Below are positions 8,669 through 16,467 of a DNA stretch of 51,901 bases, piece by piece. Below the pieces are notes generated by a model. It made no database searches and had not been told where the DNA came from. It saw only the letters and a program-made list of their open reading frames with translations. This stretch comes from Flavobacteriaceae bacterium UBA5544. Its GTDB lineage: Bacteria > Bacteroidota > Bacteroidia > Flavobacteriales > Flavobacteriaceae. A program made the position numbers and the translations under genes. The stretch covers positions 3,566 through 55,466 of the forward strand of contig DINI01000002.1 of the NCBI GenBank assembly GCA_002426755.1, given 5' to 3'. Position 1 is the first letter of the stretch; each line of letters begins with the position of its first letter.

Positions 8669-9415
8669 ATGAAAATACTTGTATGTATTAGTCACGTACC
8701 TGATACGACTTCAAAAATCAATTTTACAGATGGTGACACTAAATTTGATACCAATGGTGTTCAGTTTGTTATCAACCCAAATGATGAATTTGGATTAACT
8801 CGAGCTATGTGGTTTAAGGAAAAGCAAGGAGCTACGGTCGATGTTGTGAACGTTGGTGGCCCAGAAACAGAACCAACTTTGCGTAAAGCTTTGGCAATAG
8901 GAGCTGATGGTGCTATTCGTGTCAATACACCTGCAACAGACGGTTATGCTGTGGCAAAACAATTGGCCAATGTGGTTAAAGAAGGTGGTTACGATTTGGT
9001 AATTGCTGGACGTGAATCCATTGATTACAATGGTGCGATGGTTCCAGGTATGTTGGCTGAATTGACTGGCGCTAATTTTGTTACCAATTGTATCAATCTT
9101 GAAGTTGATGGAACCAATGCAAAAGCAATAAGAGAAATTGATGGTGGTAAAGAAACGGTCTCTACAACATTGCCACTTGTGATTGGAGGCCAAAAAGGAT
9201 TGGTTGAGGAAAGTGATTTGCGTATTCCTAATATGAGAGGTATCATGATGGCGCGCCAAAAACCATTGAAAGTAATGGAAGCTGTGAATGCCACTAAAGA
9301 AACATCAACTGTGAAATTTGAAAAACCAGCACCTAAAGGGGCTGTGAAATTGGTGTCTCCAGATAATTTGGATGAATTGGTAAGTTTACTTCACAATGAA
9401 GCCAAAGTAATTTAA
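8669..9415 (+). CDS. etfB: Electron transfer flavoprotein, beta subunit
   Basis: A 248-residue subunit of the soluble ETF heterodimer, which takes electrons from acyl-CoA dehydrogenases and similar flavoenzymes and passes them to the quinone pool via ETF:quinone oxidoreductase. The start MKILVCISHVPDTTSKINF is typical for the Bacteroidota form, and the nucleotide-binding core shows VIAGRESIDYNGAMVPGMLAE and the domain-end signature region IREIDGGKETVSTTLPLVIGG with NMRGIMMARQKPL. The partner etfA begins 20 nt downstream, so the two form one operon. Confidence 0.97.
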   Translation: MKILVCISHVPDTTSKINFTDGDTKFDTNGVQFVINPNDEFGLTRAMWFKEKQGATVDVVNVGGPETEPTLRKALAIGADGAIRVNTPATDGYAVAKQLANVVKEGGYDLVIAGRESIDYNGAMVPGMLAELTGANFVTNCINLEVDGTNAKAIREIDGGKETVSTTLPLVIGGQKGLVEESDLRIPNMRGIMMARQKPLKVMEAVNATKETSTVKFEKPAPKGAVKLVSPDNLDELVSLLHNEAKVI

Positions 9416-9435
9416 TTAACCTCAAAAAGAAAAAC

Positions 9436-10398
9436 ATGTCAGTTTTAGTATATACAGAATCAGAAAAAGGAAAATTCAAAAAAGTAGCTTTTGAAGTGGC
9501 ATCGTATGCCAAAGCCGTTGCCAATCAAATGGGAACAACGGTTACAGCCATTGCCATAAACGCCGATGATGTTTCCGAATTGGGAACTTATGGTGTTGAC
9601 AAGGTGTTAAAAGTGAATGATAGCAAATTGGACACTTTCAACGCAAAAACATACGCCAATGTCATTAAACAAGCTGCAGAAAAGGAAGGTACCAAAGTAG
9701 TCGTTGTAAGCCAAAGCGCAGACAGCAAATATTTGGCACCAATCTTGGCGGTCAATCTTGATGCTGGCTATGCATCCAATGTGGTAGAAGCACCAACAAG
9801 TGCGTCACCATTTACCGTCAAACGTACTGCATTTACCAATAAAGCCTTCAACTTTACAACCATAGATACCGATGTAAAAGTTGTTGGTGTCTCCAACAAT
9901 TCGTTTGGATTGGTTGAAAATTCCGGAAGCGCAACGGCTGAAAATTTCTCACCGAATATTCCAGAAAACGGTGTGCATGTCGATTCAGTTGATAAAGCTT
10001 CCAACAAAGTGAGCATCGCTGATGCGGAAATCGTGGTTTCAGGTGGAAGAGGTCTGAAAGGACCAGAAAATTGGGGAATGGTTGAAGATTTGGCAAATGT
10101 TCTTGGAGCCGCAACAGCGTGTTCAAAACCCGTTTCCGATTTGGGTTGGAGACCTCATAGCGAACACGTTGGTCAAACGGGAAAACCAGTAGCCGCGAAT
10201 TTATATATCGCCATTGGTATTTCTGGAGCAATTCAACATTTGGCAGGTATCAACGCGTCCAAAGTAAAAGTTGTCATCAATACAGACCCAGAAGCACCTT
10301 TCTTTAAGGCAGCAGATTATGGAGTGGTAGGTGATGCTTTTGATATCGTTCCTAGACTTACAGAAAAATTAAAGGAATTTAAGGCACAAAACGCATAA
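9436..10398 (+). CDS. etfA: Electron transfer flavoprotein, alpha subunit
   Basis: A 320-residue FAD-binding subunit of ETF. The N-terminal domain packs on the beta subunit; the C-terminal FAD domain (about residues 195-315) is intact, with VVSGGRGLKGPENW, the DLGWRPHSEHVGQTG loop and the family signature LYIAIGISGAIQHLAGI followed by INTDPEAPFFKAADYG. Length is normal. Directly follows etfB. A long stem-loop begins 19 nt after the stop and may end or protect the etf transcript. Confidence 0.97.
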   Translation: MSVLVYTESEKGKFKKVAFEVASYAKAVANQMGTTVTAIAINADDVSELGTYGVDKVLKVNDSKLDTFNAKTYANVIKQAAEKEGTKVVVVSQSADSKYLAPILAVNLDAGYASNVVEAPTSASPFTVKRTAFTNKAFNFTTIDTDVKVVGVSNNSFGLVENSGSATAENFSPNIPENGVHVDSVDKASNKVSIADAEIVVSGGRGLKGPENWGMVEDLANVLGAATACSKPVSDLGWRPHSEHVGQTGKPVAANLYIAIGISGAIQHLAGINASKVKVVINTDPEAPFFKAADYGVVGDAFDIVPRLTEKLKEFKAQNA

Positions 10399-10416
10399 AT
10401 TTATTAACTTGTAACA

Positions 10417-10499
10417 GCAAATGGACTGTTTAAATTAAGATGGATTGGCAAAATTTCTTTTTGTCAGTTGGTAAAGTCCTAATTTAAACAGTTATTTGC
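10417..10499 (+). repeat. Large imperfect inverted repeat (stem-loop) between etfA and the DUF151 gene
   Basis: Outer arms 10417-10437 and 10480-10499 pair over about 19 bp, with a one-nt bulge near the base (GCAAAT then ACTGTTTAAATTA). Inside, TGGCAAAA (10446-10453) pairs with TTTTGTCA (10459-10466). The right arm ends 12 nt before the next ATG, followed by GUUUUAU. It may be a terminator, an mRNA-stabilising structure, or a small miniature-transposon remnant; no target-site duplication was identified. Confidence 0.75.
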
Positions 10500-10511
10500 G
10501 TTTTATAAAGT

Positions 10512-11120
10512 ATGAGTTTAGTTCGGTTAAATATAAAGGGAATTTCTTACAGCCAAACGCAAAATGGTGCGTATGCGTTGATATTGAATGAGGTAGAAGG
10601 CGACAGAAAATTGCCGATAGTCATTGGGGCTTTTGAAGCACAATCCATAGCCATCGCTTTAGAAAAAGAAATACGACCTCCACGACCTTTGACCCACGAT
10701 TTATTCAAGAATTTTGCAGACCGATTTGACATTGTGGTCAAGCAAGTGATTATTCATAAATTGGTGGATGGCGTGTTCTACTCCAGTTTGATTTGCGAAC
10801 GCGATAAAATTGAAGAAATCATCGATGCCCGTACTAGTGATGCTATTGCTTTGGCGTTGCGTTTTCAAGCACCTATCTTCACTTATAAAAACATTCTCGA
10901 CAAGGCAGGAATTTATCTAAAAGTGAATCCAAAAAAAGATGATGAACAGGAGGATAGTATTTTGGTTGATGATTTGGTTGCTGAAGAACTTGAATCAGCT
11001 TTTCAAGAAACCTACAAAGGCAAAAGTATTGAAGAATTACATTCCTTGCTGGACGAAGCTGTCGCTAATGAAGATTATGAAGCCGCCGCAAAAATTAGAG
11101 ACGAAATTTCCAAACGATAA
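10512..11120 (+). CDS. DUF151 bifunctional nuclease family protein with C-terminal UVR motif
   Basis: Protein of 202 residues. Residues 1 to about 135 form a DUF151 (bifunctional nuclease, BFN) domain, with LPIVIGAFEAQSIAIALEKE and RTSDAIALALRFQAPI conserved. Residues about 168-200 (SIEELHSLLDEAVANEDYEA then AAKIRDEISKR) form an UVR motif, the helical hairpin by which UvrB and UvrC contact each other. BFN-domain proteins have been reported with DNase and RNase activity in plants, but the bacterial role is not established. The transporter gene follows after 15 nt. A fold in the leader directly upstream may affect translation. Confidence 0.9.
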   Translation: MSLVRLNIKGISYSQTQNGAYALILNEVEGDRKLPIVIGAFEAQSIAIALEKEIRPPRPLTHDLFKNFADRFDIVVKQVIIHKLVDGVFYSSLICERDKIEEIIDARTSDAIALALRFQAPIFTYKNILDKAGIYLKVNPKKDDEQEDSILVDDLVAEELESAFQETYKGKSIEELHSLLDEAVANEDYEAAAKIRDEISKR

Positions 11121-11135
11121 CTAACTTTCATTCAT

Positions 11136-12893
11136 ATGAAGCATTTCTTTTTAGCATTTACAGCTATTTTTTTTGGACTTACAACAACTGTTTTATCACA
11201 ATCCATCGAAAAAACTTGGCAAATAGATGCTGTTAAGAACCAAGAAGGTGTTAACTTATATAATGTCAATACCGCTACCGATTCGCTTCAACTCAAAAAT
11301 GGCGAATTTTCTTTTTCACTCAAATCCAAAGATAGCGTCACGGCTTCCGGAAATTATTTATTTCAGAATAACTTGTTGGTTTTTTATTACGATAAGCCTT
11401 CGGATGATGTAAAACGATTTAAAATTACCCAACTTACAGATTCTACATTGGTTTTTGGAGATAAAGAAATTGCCTATATTTTTAAAACGCCAAATGTTAA
11501 ATCTGCAACATTAACAGAAGCTACAACAGAAGGGATTGTGCCAAGCGAAGGTTTTTCTATGAATAGCTTGTTTCGTGGTATTTTGGGGATGGTTGTATTG
11601 CTGTTGCTTTCATTTTTATTAAGTAAAAACCGGAGAGCCATCAACTGGAAAACAGTTGGATTTGGCCTTGCAGCACAATTGTTGCTCGCCATTGGAGTGC
11701 TCAAAGTGCCTTTTGTACAGGCAATGTTTGAGTTTGTTGGTGGCATTTTTATCAATATTTTAGATTATACAAGAGCCGGTAGTATCTTCCTTTTTGGTGG
11801 ATTTATGAATATAGATTCATATGGTTTCATATTTGTTTTTCAAATATTGCCAACTATTATTTTCTTTTCGGCACTAACATCCTTACTATTTTACTTGGGT
11901 GTTATCCAGAAGGTTGTATCTGCCATGGCTTGGGTGTTGACAAAACTTTTGAAAATCTCTGGAGCAGAGAGTTTGAGTGTTGCTGGTAACATTTTCCTTG
12001 GGCAGACGGAAGCACCGTTAATGATTAAAGCTTACCTCGAAAAAATGACCAAATCGGAAATTTTGTTGGTCATGATTGGAGGAATGGCGACCGTTGCAGG
12101 TGGTGTTTTAGCAGCTTATATTGGATTTTTGGGAGGTGAGGATGAAGCTCTAAAATTATTTTATGCCAAACATTTGTTGACAGCATCGGTGATGGCTGCG
12201 CCAGGTGCGATTGTTATTTCCAAAATGTTATATCCACAACTTGAAGAAATAGATTCAAACATTGAAGTCACTCAAGATAAAATTGGTTCCAACGTATTGG
12301 ATGCTATTGCCAATGGAACAACCGAGGGTTTAAAATTAGCAGCAAATGTGGCGGCAATGTTGTTGGTCTTTGTGGCATTGATTGCCATGCTCAATGGTAT
12401 TTTGGGGGGTATTGCGGGTTTTGATGGGTTCACCATAAAGTCTCTTAATATTGATTGGCATTTTACTTCTCTTAACCAGATTATTGCAGATAATACACCG
12501 TACAAGACGGGACTTTCGCTGGAATTCATTCTTGGCTATATTTTTTCTCCATTAATGTGGTTAATCGGCGTAGCAAAAGAAGATATGGCACTGATGGGAC
12601 AACTTTTGGGCATCAAATTAGCTGCAAGTGAATTTGTTGGTTATATACAATTGGCAGAACTCAAAAATGTAGCCAATGTCATGCATTTAAAATTTGAAAA
12701 ATCAATCATCATGGCAACCTATATGTTATGCGGATTTGCCAATTTTGCTTCCATAGGAATTCAAATTGGAGGTATTGGCTCTTTGGCTCCTGGACAGCGC
12801 AAAACCTTATCGGAATTTGGTATCAAAGCATTGATTGGCGGAACTGTGGCGTCTTTGTTATCGGCAACAATTGCTGGGATGATTATTGGTTAA
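11136..12893 (+). CDS. Concentrative nucleoside transporter (NupC/CNT family) with extra N-terminal periplasmic domain
   Basis: Protein of 585 residues in two parts. Residues 1-21 look like a signal peptide (MKHFFLAFTAIFFGLTTTVLS), followed by a roughly 110-residue beta-rich, lipocalin-like segment (IEKTWQIDAVKNQEG, NYLFQNNLLVFYYD). From about residue 145 a CNT permease begins; it keeps GQTEAPLMIKAY, GGMATVAGGVLAAYI and NGTTEGLKLAANVAAML, the family's substrate and ion site regions. It should import nucleosides with Na+ or H+. Typical NupC proteins have about 400 residues, so the front domain is additional. It is in line with the DUF151 gene upstream and the SPFH gene 13 nt downstream. Confidence 0.9.
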   Translation: MKHFFLAFTAIFFGLTTTVLSQSIEKTWQIDAVKNQEGVNLYNVNTATDSLQLKNGEFSFSLKSKDSVTASGNYLFQNNLLVFYYDKPSDDVKRFKITQLTDSTLVFGDKEIAYIFKTPNVKSATLTEATTEGIVPSEGFSMNSLFRGILGMVVLLLLSFLLSKNRRAINWKTVGFGLAAQLLLAIGVLKVPFVQAMFEFVGGIFINILDYTRAGSIFLFGGFMNIDSYGFIFVFQILPTIIFFSALTSLLFYLGVIQKVVSAMAWVLTKLLKISGAESLSVAGNIFLGQTEAPLMIKAYLEKMTKSEILLVMIGGMATVAGGVLAAYIGFLGGEDEALKLFYAKHLLTASVMAAPGAIVISKMLYPQLEEIDSNIEVTQDKIGSNVLDAIANGTTEGLKLAANVAAMLLVFVALIAMLNGILGGIAGFDGFTIKSLNIDWHFTSLNQIIADNTPYKTGLSLEFILGYIFSPLMWLIGVAKEDMALMGQLLGIKLAASEFVGYIQLAELKNVANVMHLKFEKSIIMATYMLCGFANFASIGIQIGGIGSLAPGQRKTLSEFGIKALIGGTVASLLSATIAGMIIG

Positions 12894-12906
12894 AAAAAGT
12901 AAAAAT

Positions 12907-13929
12907 ATGTTTGGAATTAAGCACATTAAATTTGATTCAATGACTTATGTACTCCATTTCAAAAATGGTAACATAAAAAAAGAGGGAAGAGGATTGTCAT
13001 TTTTTTACTTTGCACCGAATAGCTCCATTGTTGCCATTCCAATGGGAAGTAATGATTTGCCATTTGTGTTTAATGAATCCACGAACGATTACCAAACTGT
13101 TACCATTCAAGGACAAATAAGTTACAAAATCAATAATCCAAAAACATTAGCTGATATTCTGGATTTTACTGTTCAGGATAATGGACAATATAAAAAGAAC
13201 GATATAGAAAAGCTTAATCAGAGGATTATCAATGAAGCTCAAACGGCGACTTCTGCCTATATTCATGGTATAAAACTAAAAGAAGCCATTCGATCGGCCA
13301 AATCCATAGAAGAAAACATAGGTGTGGGGTTAAAATCTTCTGCCGCTATTGGTATGTTGGGGATTGAGATTTTAAGTGCCAATATTCTGTCTGTTCAGGC
13401 AACTCCAGAAATGACACGGGCTTTAGAAACAGAAACTCGTGAACGATTGCAACAGGAAGCTGACCAAGCTATTTACGTCAGACGAAATTTTGCTGTTGAA
13501 CAAGAACGAATTATCAAAGAATCTGAATTAAGCACAGAAATTGCAGTTGAGGAAAAGCAAAAGCAAATTGCAGAAAAGAAAATGGAATCTGAAGTTCAAA
13601 AAGCGGATAATCAAAGAAAGCTTCGCGAAATGAAAATTCAAGCTGATATTTCGGTAGAAAATCAGAGAAAATCACTGATAGAACAAAAATCAGCAAATGA
13701 TAGAAAAGATGCTGAAACCCAAGGTTACGTTTTGGAAACAACATTGAAGCCTTATAAAGAAATGGATTGGAAAACATTAACGGCTTTAGCTAATAATAAC
13801 GATCCCAAATTCAATATTTCATTGGCTTTTAGGGAATTGGCAGAAAATGCCGATAAAATAGGTAATCTAAATATAAGCCCTGAACTTTTAGAATCGATTT
13901 TAGGAGATAGGAAAGATGCCAAAAAATGA
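12907..13929 (+). CDS. SPFH (stomatin/prohibitin-like) domain protein
   Basis: Protein of 340 residues. The SPFH core covers about residues 25-190: VTIQGQISYKINNPKTLAD, then a helical region and ILSANILSVQATPEMTRALE, typical of the family. A long, highly charged helix with coiled-coil character follows (about 190-290, rich in Glu, Lys and Gln), then a short C-terminal helical part. No N-terminal transmembrane segment is seen, so any membrane contact is peripheral or through hydrophobic loops such as LSFFYFAP. I chose the ATG at 12907 because the upstream ATG at 12886 lies inside the transporter gene. Its stop overlaps the start of the next gene (ATGA), so the two products are very probably made together. 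Confidence 0.9.
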   Translation: MFGIKHIKFDSMTYVLHFKNGNIKKEGRGLSFFYFAPNSSIVAIPMGSNDLPFVFNESTNDYQTVTIQGQISYKINNPKTLADILDFTVQDNGQYKKNDIEKLNQRIINEAQTATSAYIHGIKLKEAIRSAKSIEENIGVGLKSSAAIGMLGIEILSANILSVQATPEMTRALETETRERLQQEADQAIYVRRNFAVEQERIIKESELSTEIAVEEKQKQIAEKKMESEVQKADNQRKLREMKIQADISVENQRKSLIEQKSANDRKDAETQGYVLETTLKPYKEMDWKTLTALANNNDPKFNISLAFRELAENADKIGNLNISPELLESILGDRKDAKK

Positions 13930-14867
13930 CTTTTGAGTATGCCATAATTGTTAAGAACAAAACAAGACTCGAAAGTCTTATTGAGCGTTATAACACAAAA
14001 TCTCAAGCACAATTTTACATAGAGCGTCTAGGGGGCAACTTTCAAGATTATATATTGGAGGATCAAATTTTCAAGGAATCTTTAAATTCTCTTCAAACAC
14101 AACTTTCAAAAAAAATTAAAAATAAAATTGTTGAAAGGGAATATATCCCTTCTTATATTTTTTCTGATAAAAATCTTATTGTAGTCATCGGTCAAGATGG
14201 ATTGGTCGCCAACACTGCCAAATACTCAAAAAATCTACCAATTATAGCTGTCAACCCAGATAAGGAACGGTTTGACGGTATATTGCTTCCATTTGAAATT
14301 GCTAATTTTATGAATGGTGTCGAAAATGTAGTCAGTGGAAATTATCAATCAAAATCCATGCGTTTTGCCGAAGCCAATTTGAATGACGGACAGCGACTTT
14401 TGGCATTTAACGATTTGTTTATAGGCACCACCTCACATGCATCGGCAAGATATAAAATTGCATATAATAAAATGGCCGAAGAGCAGTCTTCCAGTGGTCT
14501 AATTGTGTCTACATTGGCAGGTTCTACAGGTTGGTTAAGTTCGGTTTTTAATATGGCCTATGGAGTAACAGGGATATTTGAGAAAAATCTTAAACTTAAG
14601 CAACCTAAATTAAAAGAGAATGAATTGCTGTTTGCCGTTAGAGAACCTTTTAAAAGTATAAGAACGCAAACTAATATAACGGCTGGAATATTACGGAATC
14701 ACAATAAATTAATAATTGAATCATTCATGCCCACAAATGGTATTATTTTTAGTGATGGCGTGGAAAGTGACTTTTTAAAATTCAATAGCGGGGTAATAGC
14801 AACAATCGGTATAGCCAAGGAAACTGCTAATATAGTTTTGAACGAAAGCGCTACATTGAAACATTGA
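13926..14867 (+). CDS. NAD-kinase-like protein (ATP-NAD kinase superfamily paralogue)
   Basis: Protein of 313 residues. The ATP-NAD kinase pattern is recognisable: LIVVIGQDGLVANTAKY stands for the GGDG motif (second Gly replaced by Gln, catalytic Asp kept), AVNPDKERFDGILLPF for the next strand, LLAFNDLFIG for the NE/ND motif, and GLIVSTLAGSTGWLSS for the GSTAY region. The match suggests phosphorylation of a nucleotide-like substrate, but the altered glycine motif and the 90-residue N-terminus unlike standard NAD kinases mean NAD may not be the substrate. It overlaps the SPFH gene by 4 nt, and a strong terminator follows, so it closes the operon. Confidence 0.8.
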   Translation: MTFEYAIIVKNKTRLESLIERYNTKSQAQFYIERLGGNFQDYILEDQIFKESLNSLQTQLSKKIKNKIVEREYIPSYIFSDKNLIVVIGQDGLVANTAKYSKNLPIIAVNPDKERFDGILLPFEIANFMNGVENVVSGNYQSKSMRFAEANLNDGQRLLAFNDLFIGTTSHASARYKIAYNKMAEEQSSSGLIVSTLAGSTGWLSSVFNMAYGVTGIFEKNLKLKQPKLKENELLFAVREPFKSIRTQTNITAGILRNHNKLIIESFMPTNGIIFSDGVESDFLKFNSGVIATIGIAKETANIVLNESATLKH

Positions 14868-14889
14868 TTTAGTTAATAACTTTTAATAT

Positions 14890-14930
14890 AAAAAAAGGGT
14901 TGAATCCATTTGGTTTGACCCTTTTTTCTA
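14890..14930 (+). terminator. Rho-independent terminator after the NAD-kinase-like gene
   Basis: About 16-bp stem (AAAAAAGGGT at 14891-14900 pairing with ACCCTTTTTT, with several G-U pairs further in) and a U-run. It ends the unit that begins with etfB or the DUF151 gene and lies upstream of thyA. Confidence 0.85.
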
Positions 14931-14968
14931 TTTTTAAATTCTGAAAATATTTAGTACAAATAATGAGA

Positions 14969-14986
14969 TTCCTGCTTTCACAGGAA
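14969..14986 (+). repeat. Small hairpin before thyA, resembling dispersed flavobacterial repeats
   Basis: TTCCTG (14969-14974) and CAGGAA (14981-14986) form a 6-bp stem 7 nt upstream of the thyA ATG. The surrounding AATGAGATTCCTGC resembles a short dispersed palindromic repeat I recall from intergenic regions in this group. No second copy was found in this window. Confidence 0.45.
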
Positions 14987-14993
14987 CAAGCTT

Positions 14994-15818
14994 ATGAAAC
15001 AATATCACGACCTAGTAAAGCATGTATTAGTGCACGGAAACCAAAAAGGTGACCGCACAGGAACTGGAACCAAAAGTGTTTTTGGCTACCAAATGCGTTT
15101 TGATTTAAGTGAAGGATTTCCAATGGTCACCACCAAAAAACTGCATCTAAAATCAATTGTGCATGAACTACTTTGGTTTTTAAAAGGCGATACTAATATC
15201 AATTATTTGACAGAAAATGGCGTGCGCATTTGGAATGAATGGGCAGATGAGAATGGTGATTTAGGCCCTGTATATGGACATCAATGGCGTAATTGGAACA
15301 ATGATGAGATTGACCAAATCAAAGAAATTGTTGAAACTCTAAAAACCAATCCAAACAGCCGCAGGATGCTGGTTTCGGCTTGGAACCCTTCGGTCTTGCC
15401 GGACAACTCAAAATCATTTTCTGAAAATGTTTCTAATGGAAAAGCGGCCTTGCCTCCATGCCATGCGTTTTTCCAGTTTTATGTTGCCAATGGAAAATTG
15501 TCTTGTCAATTATATCAACGCAGTGCCGATATTTTTCTCGGTGTGCCTTTCAACATCGCTTCTTATGCCTTGTTTACCATGATGATGGCTCAAGTTTGTG
15601 GTTATGAGGCTGGAGAGTTTATCCACACATTTGGCGATGCACACATTTACAACAATCATTTTGAGCAATTGGAATTACAACTCTCTCGTGACCCAAGACC
15701 ACTTCCAAAAATGATTCTCAATCCTGAAGTCAAAGATATCTTTGATTTTAAGTTTGAAGACTTTACCTTGGTCGATTACAATCCACATCCACATATCAAA
15801 GGAGAAGTGGCTGTATAA
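14994..15818 (+). CDS. thyA: Thymidylate synthase
   Basis: A 274-residue cytoplasmic enzyme that methylates dUMP to dTMP using methylenetetrahydrofolate and releases dihydrofolate. Intact features: the N-terminal DRTGTGTKSVFGYQMRFDL, the folate and dUMP loop NPNSRRMLVSAWNP, the catalytic Cys in ALPPCHAFFQFYV, QRSADIFLGVPFNIASYAL, and the C-terminal PHPHIKGEVAV. Length is typical. A dihydrofolate reductase fusion that recycles the product is encoded 650 nt downstream on the same strand, with a small divergent gene between them, so this is a loose folate cluster and not one operon. Confidence 0.98.
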   Translation: MKQYHDLVKHVLVHGNQKGDRTGTGTKSVFGYQMRFDLSEGFPMVTTKKLHLKSIVHELLWFLKGDTNINYLTENGVRIWNEWADENGDLGPVYGHQWRNWNNDEIDQIKEIVETLKTNPNSRRMLVSAWNPSVLPDNSKSFSENVSNGKAALPPCHAFFQFYVANGKLSCQLYQRSADIFLGVPFNIASYALFTMMMAQVCGYEAGEFIHTFGDAHIYNNHFEQLELQLSRDPRPLPKMILNPEVKDIFDFKFEDFTLVDYNPHPHIKGEVAV

Positions 15819-15823
15819 AAAAA

Positions 15824-15850
15824 AAGAGCCCTCTTAAAAAGAAAGCTCTT
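15824..15850 (-). terminator. Terminator between convergent thyA and the CBM48 gene
   Basis: Stem AAGAGC (15824-15829) with GCTCTT (15845-15850) and possible inner pairs. On the minus strand it is followed by nine U residues (15815-15823), so it mainly serves the CBM48 gene; it may also slow read-through from thyA. Confidence 0.7.
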
Positions 15851-15874
15851 CATCTATTTTATATGTAATTATTA

Positions 15875-16171
15875 TTACAAATTCAACACGCCATTTTCAG
15901 AACCTAATCCGTTTGAAGTATAAGAATCCGCTTGATCATCGTTAACGAAAGTTCCGTCAACTAAATATCTAAATTCGTAAGAATTGTCTTTTTCCAAATC
16001 AACGGTTCCTCTAAAATTGCCGTTTTTAAATTTTTTAAGCTCAACTGCTTTTTTCTCGTTCCAATCGTTAAAAGTACCTACTACTTTTACTTTTTTTGCG
16101 TCTTCAGCTGGTAAAGAAAAAGTTACTTTACAAACTGGTTTGCTTTTTAAATATTGTTTAGTAATTGCCAT
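15875..16171 (-). CDS. Stand-alone CBM48 / isoamylase early-set (AMPK glycogen-binding-like) domain protein
   Basis: Protein of 98 residues consisting of a single Ig-like glycan-binding fold. The pattern KVTFSLPAEDAKKVKVVGTF then NDWNEKK, followed by GNFRGTVDLEKDNSYEFRYL and VDGTFVNDDQAD, is the N-terminal early-set domain of isoamylases and branching enzymes and of the AMPK beta subunit. No catalytic domain is attached and no signal peptide is present, so it is cytoplasmic. Its partner is unknown; binding of glycogen or a regulatory role is only inferred. It has its own -7 box and terminator and is transcribed away from the DHFR gene. Confidence 0.88.
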   Translation of the reverse strand: MAITKQYLKSKPVCKVTFSLPAEDAKKVKVVGTFNDWNEKKAVELKKFKNGNFRGTVDLEKDNSYEFRYLVDGTFVNDDQADSYTSNGLGSENGVLNL

Positions 16172-16194
16172 AATCTAAATTAATTAATTTTTTG

Positions 16195-16202
16195 CAAATT
16201 TA
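16195..16202 (-). promoter_or_regulatory. -7 box upstream of the CBM48 gene
   Basis: TAAATTTG on the minus strand, an exact match to TAnnTTTG, 23 nt before the ATG at 16171. No clear TTG at -33. Confidence 0.55.
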
Positions 16203-16467
16203 TAAAACAAACCTAATTTTCTATCTATTAATTGTCTTTAATTCAAAGAATTATCATTTTGATAATATTTGACATATAAACAATTAAACTTTTGAAAAAA
16301 CCAAGTAATTATTTATGAGATTGTTAACTTTAAAACTAATTCTTTGACTCTGATTTTCAGTAGGTTTAAATCTATAACGTTTTCGATTTTCTGATTTTTA
16401 AGTCTATATTTCCTTATAACGATGTCGTTAAAAAAAGCTAACTTTACACCTCTAATAAGCAATAAAT
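16203..16467. other. AT-rich divergent intergenic region
   Basis: Lies between the CBM48 gene and the DHFR fusion. The only element I can point to is TAACTTTA (16439-16446), one base off the -7 consensus and 21 nt before the ATG at 16468, a usual distance in this group. No open frame or strong hairpin seen. Confidence 0.4.

Noticed and set aside
8795..9259. Antisense frame (154 codons) within etfB
   Set aside because: Shadow frame with improbable Ser/His/Thr-rich composition; etfB is certain.
10417..10499. Insertion sequence or transposon at the etfA-DUF151 spacer
   Set aside because: Too short, no transposase and no visible target duplication; recorded as an inverted repeat only.
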